The position numbers were made by a program, and so were the translations under genes. A model generated the notes under the pieces. That model saw nothing but the letters and a program-made list of their open reading frames with translations, had not been told where the DNA came from and ran no database searches. Shown here piece by piece: positions 16,709-24,917 of a stretch of 64,000 nucleotides of DNA. Source of the stretch: Crenobacter cavernae (GTDB lineage Bacteria > Pseudomonadota > Gammaproteobacteria > Burkholderiales > Chromobacteriaceae); NCBI RefSeq assembly GCF_003355495.1, contig NZ_CP031337.1, forward strand, positions 873,001 to 937,000. Reading direction: 5' to 3'. The number at the start of each line of letters is the position of its first letter. Positions within the stretch are counted from its first letter, which is position 1.

Positions 16709-17184
16709 CACGACGTCCAGCACAAGGCTTCACGCTGATCGAACTCCTGGTCGCGCTGACGATACTCGGCGTGCTCGCCACGCTCGCCGCGCCGAGCTTC
16801 AGGAACCTGCTCGAAAGCCAGCGCATGAAGGGGGCGCTCGCGGCGATCGGCGGCCTGTACGACAACGCGCGCTGGCACGCGGTGCGGCAGAGGAGCGATG
16901 TCGTCTTCGTGTTCCAGCCCGGCAACAACAACACCTGGCAGGCACAGCTCACGAGCGGCGGCGCGACGCTGCAGAGCGTCACGTCCGGCGACTACCCGAA
17001 CGTGTTCAGTACCGCCGGGCAGGCCAGGGTCGAAATCACGCTGTCGAAGAGCCAAGGCCTGCCGCGCAACATCGCCAACGCGACGATCGGCCTCAGCAAC
17101 CCGGTCTGCCAGAACGGCGCGTCGTTCACCGTGTGGGCGACCGGCCTGTCCAGCACCGACCGTTCACGATGCGAGGGCGCATGA
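16705..17184 (+). CDS. Type IV minor pilin, FimT/FimU-like (GspH domain)
   Basis: A 159-residue prepilin with AQG^FTLIELLVALTILGVLATLAA, then a GspH/FimT-type globular domain (RNLLESQRMKGALAAIGGLYDNARWHAVRQ). It has a pair of Cys near the C-terminus (NPVCQNG and SRCEGA). The start overlaps the previous stop (ATGA), indicating coupled translation. FimU primes pilus assembly with PilVWX, whereas FimT in some species binds DNA; sequence alone does not separate the two here. Confidence 0.85.
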   Translation: MTRRPAQGFTLIELLVALTILGVLATLAAPSFRNLLESQRMKGALAAIGGLYDNARWHAVRQRSDVVFVFQPGNNNTWQAQLTSGGATLQSVTSGDYPNVFSTAGQARVEITLSKSQGLPRNIANATIGLSNPVCQNGASFTVWATGLSSTDRSRCEGA

Positions 17185-17888
17185 ACACGCAACGCGGCTT
17201 CACCCTGATCGAACTGATGGTCGGCGTGCTGATCTCGCTGATCGTCACGCTCGCGCTCGCCAAGATGCTGGTCAGCTTCCTCGACGACCACCGCGCGACC
17301 GAGGCGCAGCTGAGGCTGTCCAAGAGCCTCGCCGCGCTGAACCAGCTCGCGGTCGGCGAACTGCGCCGCACCGGCTACGCGGCGCCCGAGTGCCGTACCT
17401 ACTCGGCGAGCGGCGTCAACGCCGGCCTCGACTACCCGAACGTCGCCAGCGGCACGCTGGCCAGCGCGGCCCTCGAAACCGTCCGCATCGAGAACGGCGT
17501 GCACTGCGTGCGCTTCGCCTACGCGCCGCCGCCGGCGAGCGCCGGCAGCACCCAGTGCGAACGCGGCCCCTACTTCGGCCTGCAAAGCTCGCAGGGCCAG
17601 ATGTGGGTGTTCGACGCCAGCAGCTCGGCCAACTGGCGTTGCAACACGGCGCTCACACCGGTCGCCGACAACTGCGCCAACGGCTGGTGCCGCGCGCACA
17701 ACGCGAGCGACCTGCAGGTGCAGCTGACCGCGAGCAGCACCGCCACAGCGAGCGCCACCACGATCCATCTCACGCTCTCCGCCAGCCAGGGGGCGCTGTT
17801 CAACGGCGACCAGGCCGGCGAACGCAAACTCAAACAGACCGTGCTGCTGCGCAATATCGCCTCGGCCAACGTCAAGACCATCCAGTAG
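17181..17888 (+). CDS. pilW: Type IV minor pilin PilW
   Basis: A 235-residue prepilin with the PilW-type N-terminus MNTQRG^FTLIELMVGVLISLIV. PilW acts in the minor-pilin tip complex that starts pilus assembly. Starts by ATGA overlap with the previous gene; the longer frame from 17133 would add residues before the prepilin motif and was rejected. Two copies of CTCGGCCAA (17624 and 17861) encode Ser-Ala-Asn. Several Cys residues in the globular part suggest disulfides. Confidence 0.88.
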   Translation: MNTQRGFTLIELMVGVLISLIVTLALAKMLVSFLDDHRATEAQLRLSKSLAALNQLAVGELRRTGYAAPECRTYSASGVNAGLDYPNVASGTLASAALETVRIENGVHCVRFAYAPPPASAGSTQCERGPYFGLQSSQGQMWVFDASSSANWRCNTALTPVADNCANGWCRAHNASDLQVQLTASSTATASATTIHLTLSASQGALFNGDQAGERKLKQTVLLRNIASANVKTIQ

Positions 17889-17897
17889 GAGAACCGA

Positions 17898-19307
17898 ATG
17901 CCTACCGTCCCTTTCCTTAGCTGCCAACGCGGCGCCTCGACGCTGCTCGTCTCGCTGATCCTCGTCGCCAGCACCGGCATGGCCGCCGCCTACGCGCACC
18001 AGCAGACGCAGCGGCACAGCCAGTCGACCACCAGCAACTACCGCTACCAGCAGGCGTTCGCCAACGCGGAACTGGGGTTGGCCGAGGCGAAGAAGGCGCT
18101 GGTCTCCGGCCGGGTGATCGAAGACACCGGCAGCGCGATCAAGCTCAAGAGCCTGGACGGCAAGACGGTGTATCCCCTGCCGACCAAGAGCGGGATCTAC
18201 GAGACAAGCCTGAAAAAAGTCACGACACCCGACCCGACCATCGGCCCCGGTCGGCAGCAATATCGTCTGGTATCTGACGGTTTCTACCAGGATGCACGCG
18301 CGCAGGTGTCGCTGCTGGTGACGCTGGAGATCACCTGCGCGGCGGGAACGACTACGGCCCAATGCAAGGTGGTCAACAACGGGAAAGACAAGCAGGAAGA
18401 AAAGACTTACGGCAACGGGCCGCGCATCAGGGTAGGAGCCAACATCAATACCAAGCGCCTGTCGGGTAGCGACTACAGCGACCTGAACGTGCGTGGCGAC
18501 AGCCTGCTGATGTCCGGCCATTTCGCAGTCGATGGTGACGATAAACCGACTACCGACTCCGCTAACCTTAAAGACAATGATCCGAGCAACGACCGCAATC
18601 GCTGGGGTCCGCACGAGCAGATGAACGAACAGGACACGGCGGAACTGGCCCACTTACTCGACACGATGCCCAAGCGGGAAGATGAAATTCCCGATGACTC
18701 CAAGGATTACTTCGCGGTATGGGACCAAGACATTTTTAGATGTGGCAATCAAAAGCCGCCGGAGCCCCCTAATCCGACCACCGCACAAAAAAAAGCGCTC
18801 AAGACATGGCACGAAGAGACCCTACTAGGTTTTGTGGACAAAATCTGGCGACGCACCCAAGCGGCTGGCAAGCCGATGCCCGCTTATCTGGTTCTGAATG
18901 CCCAACTTCTGCTTGGAGATGACGGTACGGAACTCGGCGACTGCGAGGTAGGCTGGAAAGACATGGTAGCGGTGGCTCCTCAACCCGCATCCCTCATAGG
19001 GAAGTTGGAACACCCGACGATTCCCACCCTCGTCGTCACCGGCAACCTAAGCAGTGACGCTTCGCTGATCTTCCGCAATATGGGACTAATTGTAGGAGGC
19101 AGCATCGGCACCAATGCGGGGCATACCATTGGCTGGAATGATCAAACTATCGGCCGTACCGGCAAGAACCAGAGCATCTTGCAGGTGCTTATCTCGCAAA
19201 AAGGCCAGGAAGGCGGCACCACCACCGTCGAAAAGGAAACCCCGTCGACGGTGAGCCAGATCGACCCGTCCAGCGTGATGAACGCCAAATACTGGGCCGA
19301 CCTATGA
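17898..19307 (+). CDS. pilX: PilX-like minor pilin with large unusual C-terminal region
   Basis: The N-terminus (CQRGASTLLVSLILVASTGM) fits PilX proteins, which have a degenerate prepilin signal with Gly before Ala-Ser. The operon position between pilW and pilV supports it. PilX is usually about 160-200 residues; this one has 469. From about 18390 to 19200 the DNA is visibly lower in GC and codon use differs from the neighbours, encoding a Lys/Asp/Asn-rich region (DSANLKDNDPSNDRNRWGPH) and a late Gly-rich repeat-like part (GNLSSDASLIFRNMGLIVGG). I do not recognise this region. It follows a good AGGAGA and overlaps pilV by 4 bp. Confidence 0.75.
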   Translation: MPTVPFLSCQRGASTLLVSLILVASTGMAAAYAHQQTQRHSQSTTSNYRYQQAFANAELGLAEAKKALVSGRVIEDTGSAIKLKSLDGKTVYPLPTKSGIYETSLKKVTTPDPTIGPGRQQYRLVSDGFYQDARAQVSLLVTLEITCAAGTTTAQCKVVNNGKDKQEEKTYGNGPRIRVGANINTKRLSGSDYSDLNVRGDSLLMSGHFAVDGDDKPTTDSANLKDNDPSNDRNRWGPHEQMNEQDTAELAHLLDTMPKREDEIPDDSKDYFAVWDQDIFRCGNQKPPEPPNPTTAQKKALKTWHEETLLGFVDKIWRRTQAAGKPMPAYLVLNAQLLLGDDGTELGDCEVGWKDMVAVAPQPASLIGKLEHPTIPTLVVTGNLSSDASLIFRNMGLIVGGSIGTNAGHTIGWNDQTIGRTGKNQSILQVLISQKGQEGGTTTVEKETPSTVSQIDPSSVMNAKYWADL

Positions 19308-19717
19308 GCCGTTCGCAACGCGGCATCTCGCTGCTCGAGGTGCTGATCAGCCTGGTCGTGATCGCGGTCGGCGTGCTCGGCACCAACAAGCTCCTGGCGA
19401 TCAACCAGGCGAACCGCGCCGACGCACTGGCGATCGAGCGCGCGACCTTCCTCGCGCAGTCGCTGGCCGAGGAGGCACGCAACAACGCGGCGGAGCAAGA
19501 AAAGCTGCTCTGCTGCAAAAAAGACAATTACAAAGAGAAAGCTGGATGCCGCCGCACCGACGCTCAGGGACGCGAGTGGCGCTTCTGGGTCGTGCCGCCC
19601 GACGCCTCGTCGACCGCGGTGCTGACCGTTCCGGTCGACGCGAACGCCACCGACGCCGAGGTGCACAGCGTAAAACTGTCGGTGCCGTTCGAGACGGCTA
19701 CCTGCACGGCATCCTGA
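19304..19717 (+). CDS. pilV: Type IV minor pilin PilV
   Basis: A 137-residue prepilin with QRG^ISLLEVLISLVVIAVGVLG, the typical PilV start, including the conserved Glu at mature position 5. The globular part is Cys-rich (LLCCKKDNYKEKAGCRR, ATCTAS). It starts within the pilX stop (ATGA) and is the last gene of the operon; no pilY1 follows. A palindromic terminator begins 3 bp later. Confidence 0.85.
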   Translation: MSRSQRGISLLEVLISLVVIAVGVLGTNKLLAINQANRADALAIERATFLAQSLAEEARNNAAEQEKLLCCKKDNYKEKAGCRRTDAQGREWRFWVVPPDASSTAVLTVPVDANATDAEVHSVKLSVPFETATCTAS

Positions 19718-19719
19718 AA

Positions 19720-19751
19720 AAAAAGCTCGGCCAACGTTGGCCGAGCTTTTT
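19720..19751. terminator. Bidirectional terminator built from overlapping inverted repeats (pilV / yfaZ)
   Basis: A perfect 32-bp palindrome: five A, then GCTCGGCCAACG and its complement, then five T. It contains the 9-mer in both orientations (19726 and 19737) sharing a central ACGT, and serves the convergent pilV and yfaZ genes. Confidence 0.92.
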
Positions 19752-19777
19752 CACACCAGCAATGCGGGGCGGCGCGC

Positions 19778-20311
19778 TCAGAACGCCAGCCCTGCGCCGA
19801 TATACGGGCCGTCGGCCAGCGTGCGGGTGCGGGCCGCGTCTTCGCGTTCGACCTTGAAGTAGCGGTAGCCGGCTTCGAGCGACACGAGAGGCAGCGGCTG
19901 CCAGCGCACGCCGGCGGTGTTGTCGCTGACCGACTTCACGCTGCCGCTGGCCGAGCCGGAGGGCGCGTAGTAGGCCTGGCCGAACAGCGACAGGCTGGCC
20001 GGCAGCTCGACGCCGACGCGGGCGCCGACGAGGCCGGCGGTGGCCGAGCCGCCGTCGGAGTCGATCGCCAGCGCCTTGGCGCCGACCGCGGCGGTCAGGG
20101 GGCCGGCCGGCAGCGCGAAGTCGAGGCCGACGCCGCCGGCCGAGTCGCCGCCGTCGCGCTTGACGTAGTCAAGCGTGATGCCGGGGCCGAGGCCGGTCGG
20201 CGTGCGGTTCAGGTGGACGAAGTCTTCGCCGGCGCCGAGCGTCAGCGTGCCGGCCTGCGAAGCGGCGGCGGTGGCGATGAGGGCGGAGGCGATCAGCAGA
20301 CGTACTCGCAT
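19778..20311 (-). CDS. YfaZ family outer-membrane protein
   Basis: A 177-residue protein with a signal peptide (LLIASALIATAAASQA, cleavage near residue 20) and a mature part of alternating beta-strand pattern ending in a C-terminal Phe, as expected for a small outer-membrane barrel. Segments such as VSLEAGYRYFKVER and GPYIGAGLAF fit YfaZ proteins, whose function is unknown. AAGGA precedes the ATG on the minus strand. Confidence 0.75.
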   Translation of the reverse strand: MRVRLLIASALIATAAASQAGTLTLGAGEDFVHLNRTPTGLGPGITLDYVKRDGGDSAGGVGLDFALPAGPLTAAVGAKALAIDSDGGSATAGLVGARVGVELPASLSLFGQAYYAPSGSASGSVKSVSDNTAGVRWQPLPLVSLEAGYRYFKVEREDAARTRTLADGPYIGAGLAF

Positions 20312-20503
20312 GCGGGGAATCCTTTGCTAGGCGACAAAAAGCGGTGACGGCATCTTACACAAGTTCGCCGCCCCCTCCATCCGGCCGACCCACTCGTGCG
20401 CCATCCTATGCATACGCGCTGGGCGCCGCCGCGCTCTTCGCGCAGGCCACCTGTTTTTCGCCGGCCCGGCCCGCTTCGCGCTAAGCCCTTGATCGCGCAA
20501 GGC

Positions 20504-20533
20504 TTGACAGCGTCGCGCCGGCTCGCCACGCTA
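20504..20533 (+). promoter_or_regulatory. Possible promoter of tlyA
   Basis: A perfect -35 box TTGACA at 20504-20509. The -10 region is poor (ACGCTA with 18-bp spacing). It is about 30 bp before the tlyA start, so the leader would be very short. Confidence 0.35.
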
Positions 20534-20562
20534 ACGGGTTTTTCCGCCCCGGACCGCCCGCC

Positions 20563-21324
20563 ATGCAACGCGCCGACCTCCTCCTCGTCGAACGCGGCCT
20601 CGCCGCCAGCCGCACCGCCGCTCAGAACCTGATCGACGCCGGCCGCGTGACGCTGCTCGACGCCGGCCGCGCGCGCGTCGTCGCAAAATCGAGCCAGAAA
20701 CTCGCACCCGACGCAGAGATCGTCGTCGCGCCCGACGCGTCCGACCGCTACGTGTCGCGCGGCGGGCTGAAGATGGAGGGCGCGTTGAAGGAGAGCGGGC
20801 TCGACGTCGCCGGGCTTACCGTGCTCGACGTCGGCATCTCTACCGGCGGCTTCACCGACTGCCTGCTGCAGGCCGGCGCGGCGCGCGTGGTCGGCGTCGA
20901 CGTCGGCCACGGCCAGCTCGCGCAACGCTTGATCGACGATCCCCGCGTGACGCTGTTCGAAGGCGTGAACGCACGCGCGCTCGACGCCGGGACCCTCCTC
21001 GCCGCCAACGAAGGCCGGCCGTTCGACCTGATGGTGTGCGACGTGTCGTTCATCTCGCTGACGCTGGTGCTGCCGTCGGCGCTGCCGCTGGTCAGACCGG
21101 GCGGCCACCTGTTGAGCCTGGTGAAGCCGCAGTTCGAGGTCGGCCGCGCCGGCATCGGCCGCGGCGGGCTGGTGAAGGATCCCGCGCTCTACCCGCTGGT
21201 GCGCGACAAGGTCGAGACGACGGTCAGGCAACTGCACGGCGAGCCGCTCGCGTGGTTCGACAGCCCGATCAAGGGCGGCGACGGCAACCACGAGTTCTTT
21301 ATCTTCGCGCGGCTGACCGAATAA
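20563..21324 (+). CDS. tlyA: TlyA family rRNA 2'-O-methyltransferase (S4 + FtsJ domains)
   Basis: A 253-residue protein with an N-terminal S4 RNA-binding domain (RADLLLVERGLAASRTAAQ) and an FtsJ/RrmJ-like methyltransferase domain: SAM motif LDVGISTGGFTDCLL and the K-D-K-E tetrad visible as SRGGLKMEG, CDVSFISL, LVKPQFEVG and GNHEFF. TlyA methylates cytidine 2'-OH in 16S and 23S rRNA in actinobacteria; the proteobacterial type I forms are less studied and are often annotated as haemolysins. Confidence 0.9.
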   Translation: MQRADLLLVERGLAASRTAAQNLIDAGRVTLLDAGRARVVAKSSQKLAPDAEIVVAPDASDRYVSRGGLKMEGALKESGLDVAGLTVLDVGISTGGFTDCLLQAGAARVVGVDVGHGQLAQRLIDDPRVTLFEGVNARALDAGTLLAANEGRPFDLMVCDVSFISLTLVLPSALPLVRPGGHLLSLVKPQFEVGRAGIGRGGLVKDPALYPLVRDKVETTVRQLHGEPLAWFDSPIKGGDGNHEFFIFARLTE

Positions 21325-21331
21325 ATGTCGA

Positions 21332-21360
21332 ATGAATTTTTATAACGAGCGTTTTATACT
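21332..21360 (+). promoter_or_regulatory. Possible promoter of the small membrane protein gene
   Basis: A good -10 box TATACT at 21355-21360 with ATGAAT 17 bp upstream as a weak -35, in a short AT-rich stretch right after tlyA. Confidence 0.4.
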
Positions 21361-21426
21361 GCTTGTTGCAAGGCCGGTCTCGCGACCGGGCGTCCGTCCA
21401 TCCGCCCTCACGGGAATCCTGACGCC

Positions 21427-21753
21427 ATGACCGAATTTCTGATCCTGCTTGTTCTCGTCGGCCTCGCCGCCGGCGTGTGGTTCCTGCGCCACCACCGCGC
21501 ACACGCCAAAAAATCTGCTCCCGAGCGCGACGCCACGCCGTACGCGACGCACACGCAGGTCCGCGGCGTCGAGGCGCAGAGCCACCTGACCGGCGCCGCC
21601 TTCGGCCAGCTGCTGAAGGCGGCGCACGGCAACCGCCAGCGCGTCGAACAATGGATCGTCAACGAGCAGCGCCACGACCCGATGCTGCGCCGCGACGCCG
21701 CGATCGAACGCCTGGCGCGCAGGCTAGAGCGCCAGGCGCGCGAGACGGCCTGA
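21427..21753 (+). CDS. Small membrane-anchored protein, function unknown
   Basis: A 108-residue protein with one N-terminal membrane helix (MTEFLILLVLVGLAAGVWFL) followed by a His/Arg-rich juxtamembrane stretch and a helical cytoplasmic tail (FGQLLKAAHGNRQRVEQWIVNEQRHDPMLRRDAAIERLARRLERQ). It has its own likely promoter and a strong terminator. I recognise no named family. Confidence 0.65.
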   Translation: MTEFLILLVLVGLAAGVWFLRHHRAHAKKSAPERDATPYATHTQVRGVEAQSHLTGAAFGQLLKAAHGNRQRVEQWIVNEQRHDPMLRRDAAIERLARRLERQARETA

Positions 21754-21767
21754 ACGCCCTTCGCCCA

Positions 21768-21799
21768 AAAAAGCTCGGCCAACGTTGGCCGAGCTTTTT
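21768..21799. terminator. Bidirectional terminator built from overlapping inverted repeats
   Basis: A perfect 32-bp palindrome with the same core as at 19720 (A run, GCTCGGCCAACG, complement, T run), holding the 9-mer at 21774 and 21785. It lies between the small membrane protein gene and the convergent RND pump gene. Confidence 0.92.
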
Positions 21800-21863
21800 C
21801 ATGAGCGGGCGAAAGAGGCGACGGCTTTACGCCGCAGGCTCGGCTGGCCGAGCCCCGATCACT

Positions 21864-24800
21864 TTAAACGGCCTCGGCTTGCGACCTGGCTTTCTTCGTC
21901 CGCCCCTCTACCAGCGAGTACGCGCACGGGATCACCAGCAGGGTCAGCGCGGTCGAGCTTGCGAGGCCGCCGATCACCGCGATCGCCAGCGGGCCGTTGG
22001 TCTCGGCGCCGGCGCCGAAGCCGAGCGCCGCCGGCAGCATCGCCAGCACGACGGTCAGCGACGTCATCAGCACCGGCCTGAGCCGCACCGGGCAGCTCTG
22101 CGACAGCGCCTCGTCGATCGCGAGCCCGCGCGCGCGGTACTGGTTGGTGACGTCGACGAGCAGGATCGCGTTCTTGGCGACGAGGCCGATCAACAGCACG
22201 AGGCCGATCGCCGAGTAGACGTTGAGGCTCTGCCCGGTGACCCACAGCGCGAACAGGCCGCCTACCACCGCCAAGGGCTCGGCCAACATGATGATCGCCG
22301 GCTGCACGAAGCTGTTGAACTGCGCGGCGAGGATCAGGTAGAGCATCAGGCTCGACAAGGCCAGCACGAAGAACAGCTCGCCGCCGGTGCGGCTCAGTTC
22401 GCGCCCCTCGCCGAGGAACTCGACGCGGTAACCCGGCGGCAGCGTCTCGCTCGCCGTCTGGCGCACGACGGCCATCGCCTCGCCCAAGGTGACGTCGGGA
22501 CTGCCCGACAGCTGCACCGCGTACATCAGGCTGATGCGGTCGATCTGCGTCGGGCCGAACGTGAAGGCGACGTCGGCGACGCTGGCGAGCGGCACCTGCG
22601 CGCCGTCCTTCGCCTTCAGATAGACAGACCCGAGGTCGGCCGGCCGCGCAAGCGACGCGTCGGCCGCCTTCACGCGGATGTCGTAGCGCTCGCCGTCGCC
22701 GTCGGAGAACTGCGCGACGTTCGAGCCGGCGGAGAGCAGCTTGATCGCCGACAGCACGTCCTCGGTCGACAGGCCGAGCCTGGCTGCCGCCTCGCGCTTG
22801 ACCGCGACCGACAGCATAGGCTGGCTCGCCTCGCTCTCGCGGTCGAGCCGGCCGATGCCGGGCGCGGCGGCGAGCTTTTGCGTCAGCGCGTCGACCGCGG
22901 CGTCGACGGCAGCCAGCTGAGGCCCGACGACGGCGAATTTCAGCTTGCCGCCGCGGCTCTCGCCGGCGCGCGGGAACGGGAAGGCGCTGACGCGCGCGCC
23001 GGGGATGCCCGACAATTTTTTTCGCAGATCGCCGACCAGTTCGCCCTGGCTCTTCTCGCGCTCGCCGCGCGGCGACAGGCCGACGACGAAGGTGGTCTGC
23101 GTGCCGGTGGCGCCGGAGAAGCCGCCGACGATGGTCAGCACGCGCTGAACCTCGGGGATCGTGCCCAGCAGCGCCTCGACCTCGCGTGAGCGCTGGTCGG
23201 TATACCCGACGCTGGAGCCGACCGGTGTGCGCAACTGGATCAGGAAGCGCCCCTCGTCTTCTTCCGGATAGAACTCGGTCTTCATCAGCGCGACGATGCC
23301 CAGGCTGGCGACCACTAGCGCGAGGCTAGCGGCGAGCACCGTCCTCCTGTGGCCGAGCGCCCACGCGAGCGCGCGCTTGTAGCCCGACTCGATGCTGTCG
23401 AAGCGGCGCTCGAACCAGCGGTAGACCCGGCCGTGGCTAGGCGCCGCCTTAAGAAACCTCGAGCACAGCATCGGCGTCAGCGTCACCGACACAAACAGCG
23501 ACACCAGCACGCCGAAGGCGACGACGATGGCGAACGCGTTGAACAGCCGGCCGACGGTGCTGGTCAGGAACACCACCGGCAGGAAGATCGCGACCAGCGA
23601 CAGCGTCGCCGCGACGACCGCGAAGATCACCTCGCGCGTGCCGTGCTCGGCGGCGTGCAAGGGGTCTTCGCCGCCCTCCTCGCGCCGGTGGATCGCCTCG
23701 AGCACGACGATGGCGTCGTCGACGACGACGCCGATCAACAGCAACAGCGCGAGCAGGGTGATGGTGTTGAACGTGTAGCCGAGGAAGTACATCAGCGCGA
23801 CGGCGCCGAGCAGCGACACCGGGATCGCCGTCGCGACGATCACCGTCGCGCGCGCGTTGCGCAGGAAGGCCCACACCACCAGCGACGCGAGCAGCGTGCC
23901 CTCGAACAGGTGGTCTTTCAAGGCACCGACCATCTCGTTGATGAAGGTCGCGGTGTTCGACGCGACGGTCAGCTTCATCCCCGGCGGCAGGCCCGGCCGG
24001 ATCTCGGCGTCGAGCCGGCGCAGCACCTCGTCGGCGATCGCGACGGTGTTGGTGTTAGGGATTCTTACGACGCCGATACTGACCGCCGCCGTCCCGTTCA
24101 GGCGGGTGAAGCTCCTCAGGTCGCCCTCGCCGTCGAGCACGCGCGCGACGTCGTTAAGCTTGACCGGCGCCTGCCCGAACCAGCCGACGACCAGGCCCTT
24201 CAGCGCGTCGACCGAGTGGAACTCGGCGTCGAGGTCGATCAGGTATTCGCGCGGGCCATCGGTAAGGATGCCGCCGGCGTCCTGGCGGTGTTCGCGCTTG
24301 ATCGCCGCGCTGACGTCGTCGGCGGTCAGCTTGTAGCCGGCCAGGCGCAAGGGGTCGACCTCGACGCGGATCACGCGCTCGCCGCGGCCGCGGATGTTGA
24401 CCGCGCCGACGCCGTCGATGGTTTCGAGCTGCTTCTTGACGACGTTGTTGGCGTAGCGGAACAGGTCGCGCTCGGTGCGCTCGCCGGTCAGCGTCAGCCA
24501 CAGGATGGGCGAGCCCGAGCTGTCGGCCTTGGTGACGATAGGCGCGTCGGCCTCGTCGGGCAGCCGGCGTCGCGCGGTCTCGAGCTTCGTCTGCACCTCG
24601 TTGAAAGCGACGTCGATGTTCTTGGTCAGCGAGAACGTGATCGTCACCGTCGAGCGGCCGGGCGCCGAGCTCGACTGCAGGATGTCGATGCCCGGCACGC
24701 TGTTGACCGCGCTCTCGATCACCTGCGTCACGCTCTGGTCGATGACCTGCGGCGTCGCGCCGGCCAGCGTCGTCGACACCGACACCTGCGGCTGCTCGAT

Positions 24801-24917
24801 CGCCGGGTAGCGGTCGACGCCGATGCGCTGGTAGGCGACGACGCCGAAGATCACCACCACCGCCGACAGCACGAAGGCGAGCACGTGGCGGTGGATGAAG
24901 AGGGCGACCCCGTTCAC
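21864..24917 (-). CDS. RND efflux transporter, AcrB/HAE1-like inner-membrane pump
   Basis: A 1017-residue proton-driven pump with 12 membrane helices and two large periplasmic loops, the usual family size. The N-terminus is HRHVLAFVLSAVVVIFGVVA. The paired aspartates of helix 4 that carry protons are in GVVVDDAIVVLEAIHRR. The C-terminal half repeats the fold (AIGLVLLIGLVAKNAILLVDV). Substrates are probably drugs or detergents. It starts inside the stop of the fusion-protein gene (ATGA). No outer-membrane TolC-like gene or regulator is adjacent. It contains a Leu-Ala-Glu repeat at 22278. Confidence 0.93.
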   Translation of the reverse strand: MNGVALFIHRHVLAFVLSAVVVIFGVVAYQRIGVDRYPAIEQPQVSVSTTLAGATPQVIDQSVTQVIESAVNSVPGIDILQSSSAPGRSTVTITFSLTKNIDVAFNEVQTKLETARRRLPDEADAPIVTKADSSGSPILWLTLTGERTERDLFRYANNVVKKQLETIDGVGAVNIRGRGERVIRVEVDPLRLAGYKLTADDVSAAIKREHRQDAGGILTDGPREYLIDLDAEFHSVDALKGLVVGWFGQAPVKLNDVARVLDGEGDLRSFTRLNGTAAVSIGVVRIPNTNTVAIADEVLRRLDAEIRPGLPPGMKLTVASNTATFINEMVGALKDHLFEGTLLASLVVWAFLRNARATVIVATAIPVSLLGAVALMYFLGYTFNTITLLALLLLIGVVVDDAIVVLEAIHRREEGGEDPLHAAEHGTREVIFAVVAATLSLVAIFLPVVFLTSTVGRLFNAFAIVVAFGVLVSLFVSVTLTPMLCSRFLKAAPSHGRVYRWFERRFDSIESGYKRALAWALGHRRTVLAASLALVVASLGIVALMKTEFYPEEDEGRFLIQLRTPVGSSVGYTDQRSREVEALLGTIPEVQRVLTIVGGFSGATGTQTTFVVGLSPRGEREKSQGELVGDLRKKLSGIPGARVSAFPFPRAGESRGGKLKFAVVGPQLAAVDAAVDALTQKLAAAPGIGRLDRESEASQPMLSVAVKREAAARLGLSTEDVLSAIKLLSAGSNVAQFSDGDGERYDIRVKAADASLARPADLGSVYLKAKDGAQVPLASVADVAFTFGPTQIDRISLMYAVQLSGSPDVTLGEAMAVVRQTASETLPPGYRVEFLGEGRELSRTGGELFFVLALSSLMLYLILAAQFNSFVQPAIIMLAEPLAVVGGLFALWVTGQSLNVYSAIGLVLLIGLVAKNAILLVDVTNQYRARGLAIDEALSQSCPVRLRPVLMTSLTVVLAMLPAALGFGAGAETNGPLAIAVIGGLASSTALTLLVIPCAYSLVEGRTKKARSQAEAV

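Noticed and set aside
18390..19200. Insertion sequence or integrated element as the cause of the low-GC part of pilX
   Set aside because: The reading frame is intact, with no inverted terminal repeats, target duplication or transposase-like sequence; domain divergence is the simpler explanation.
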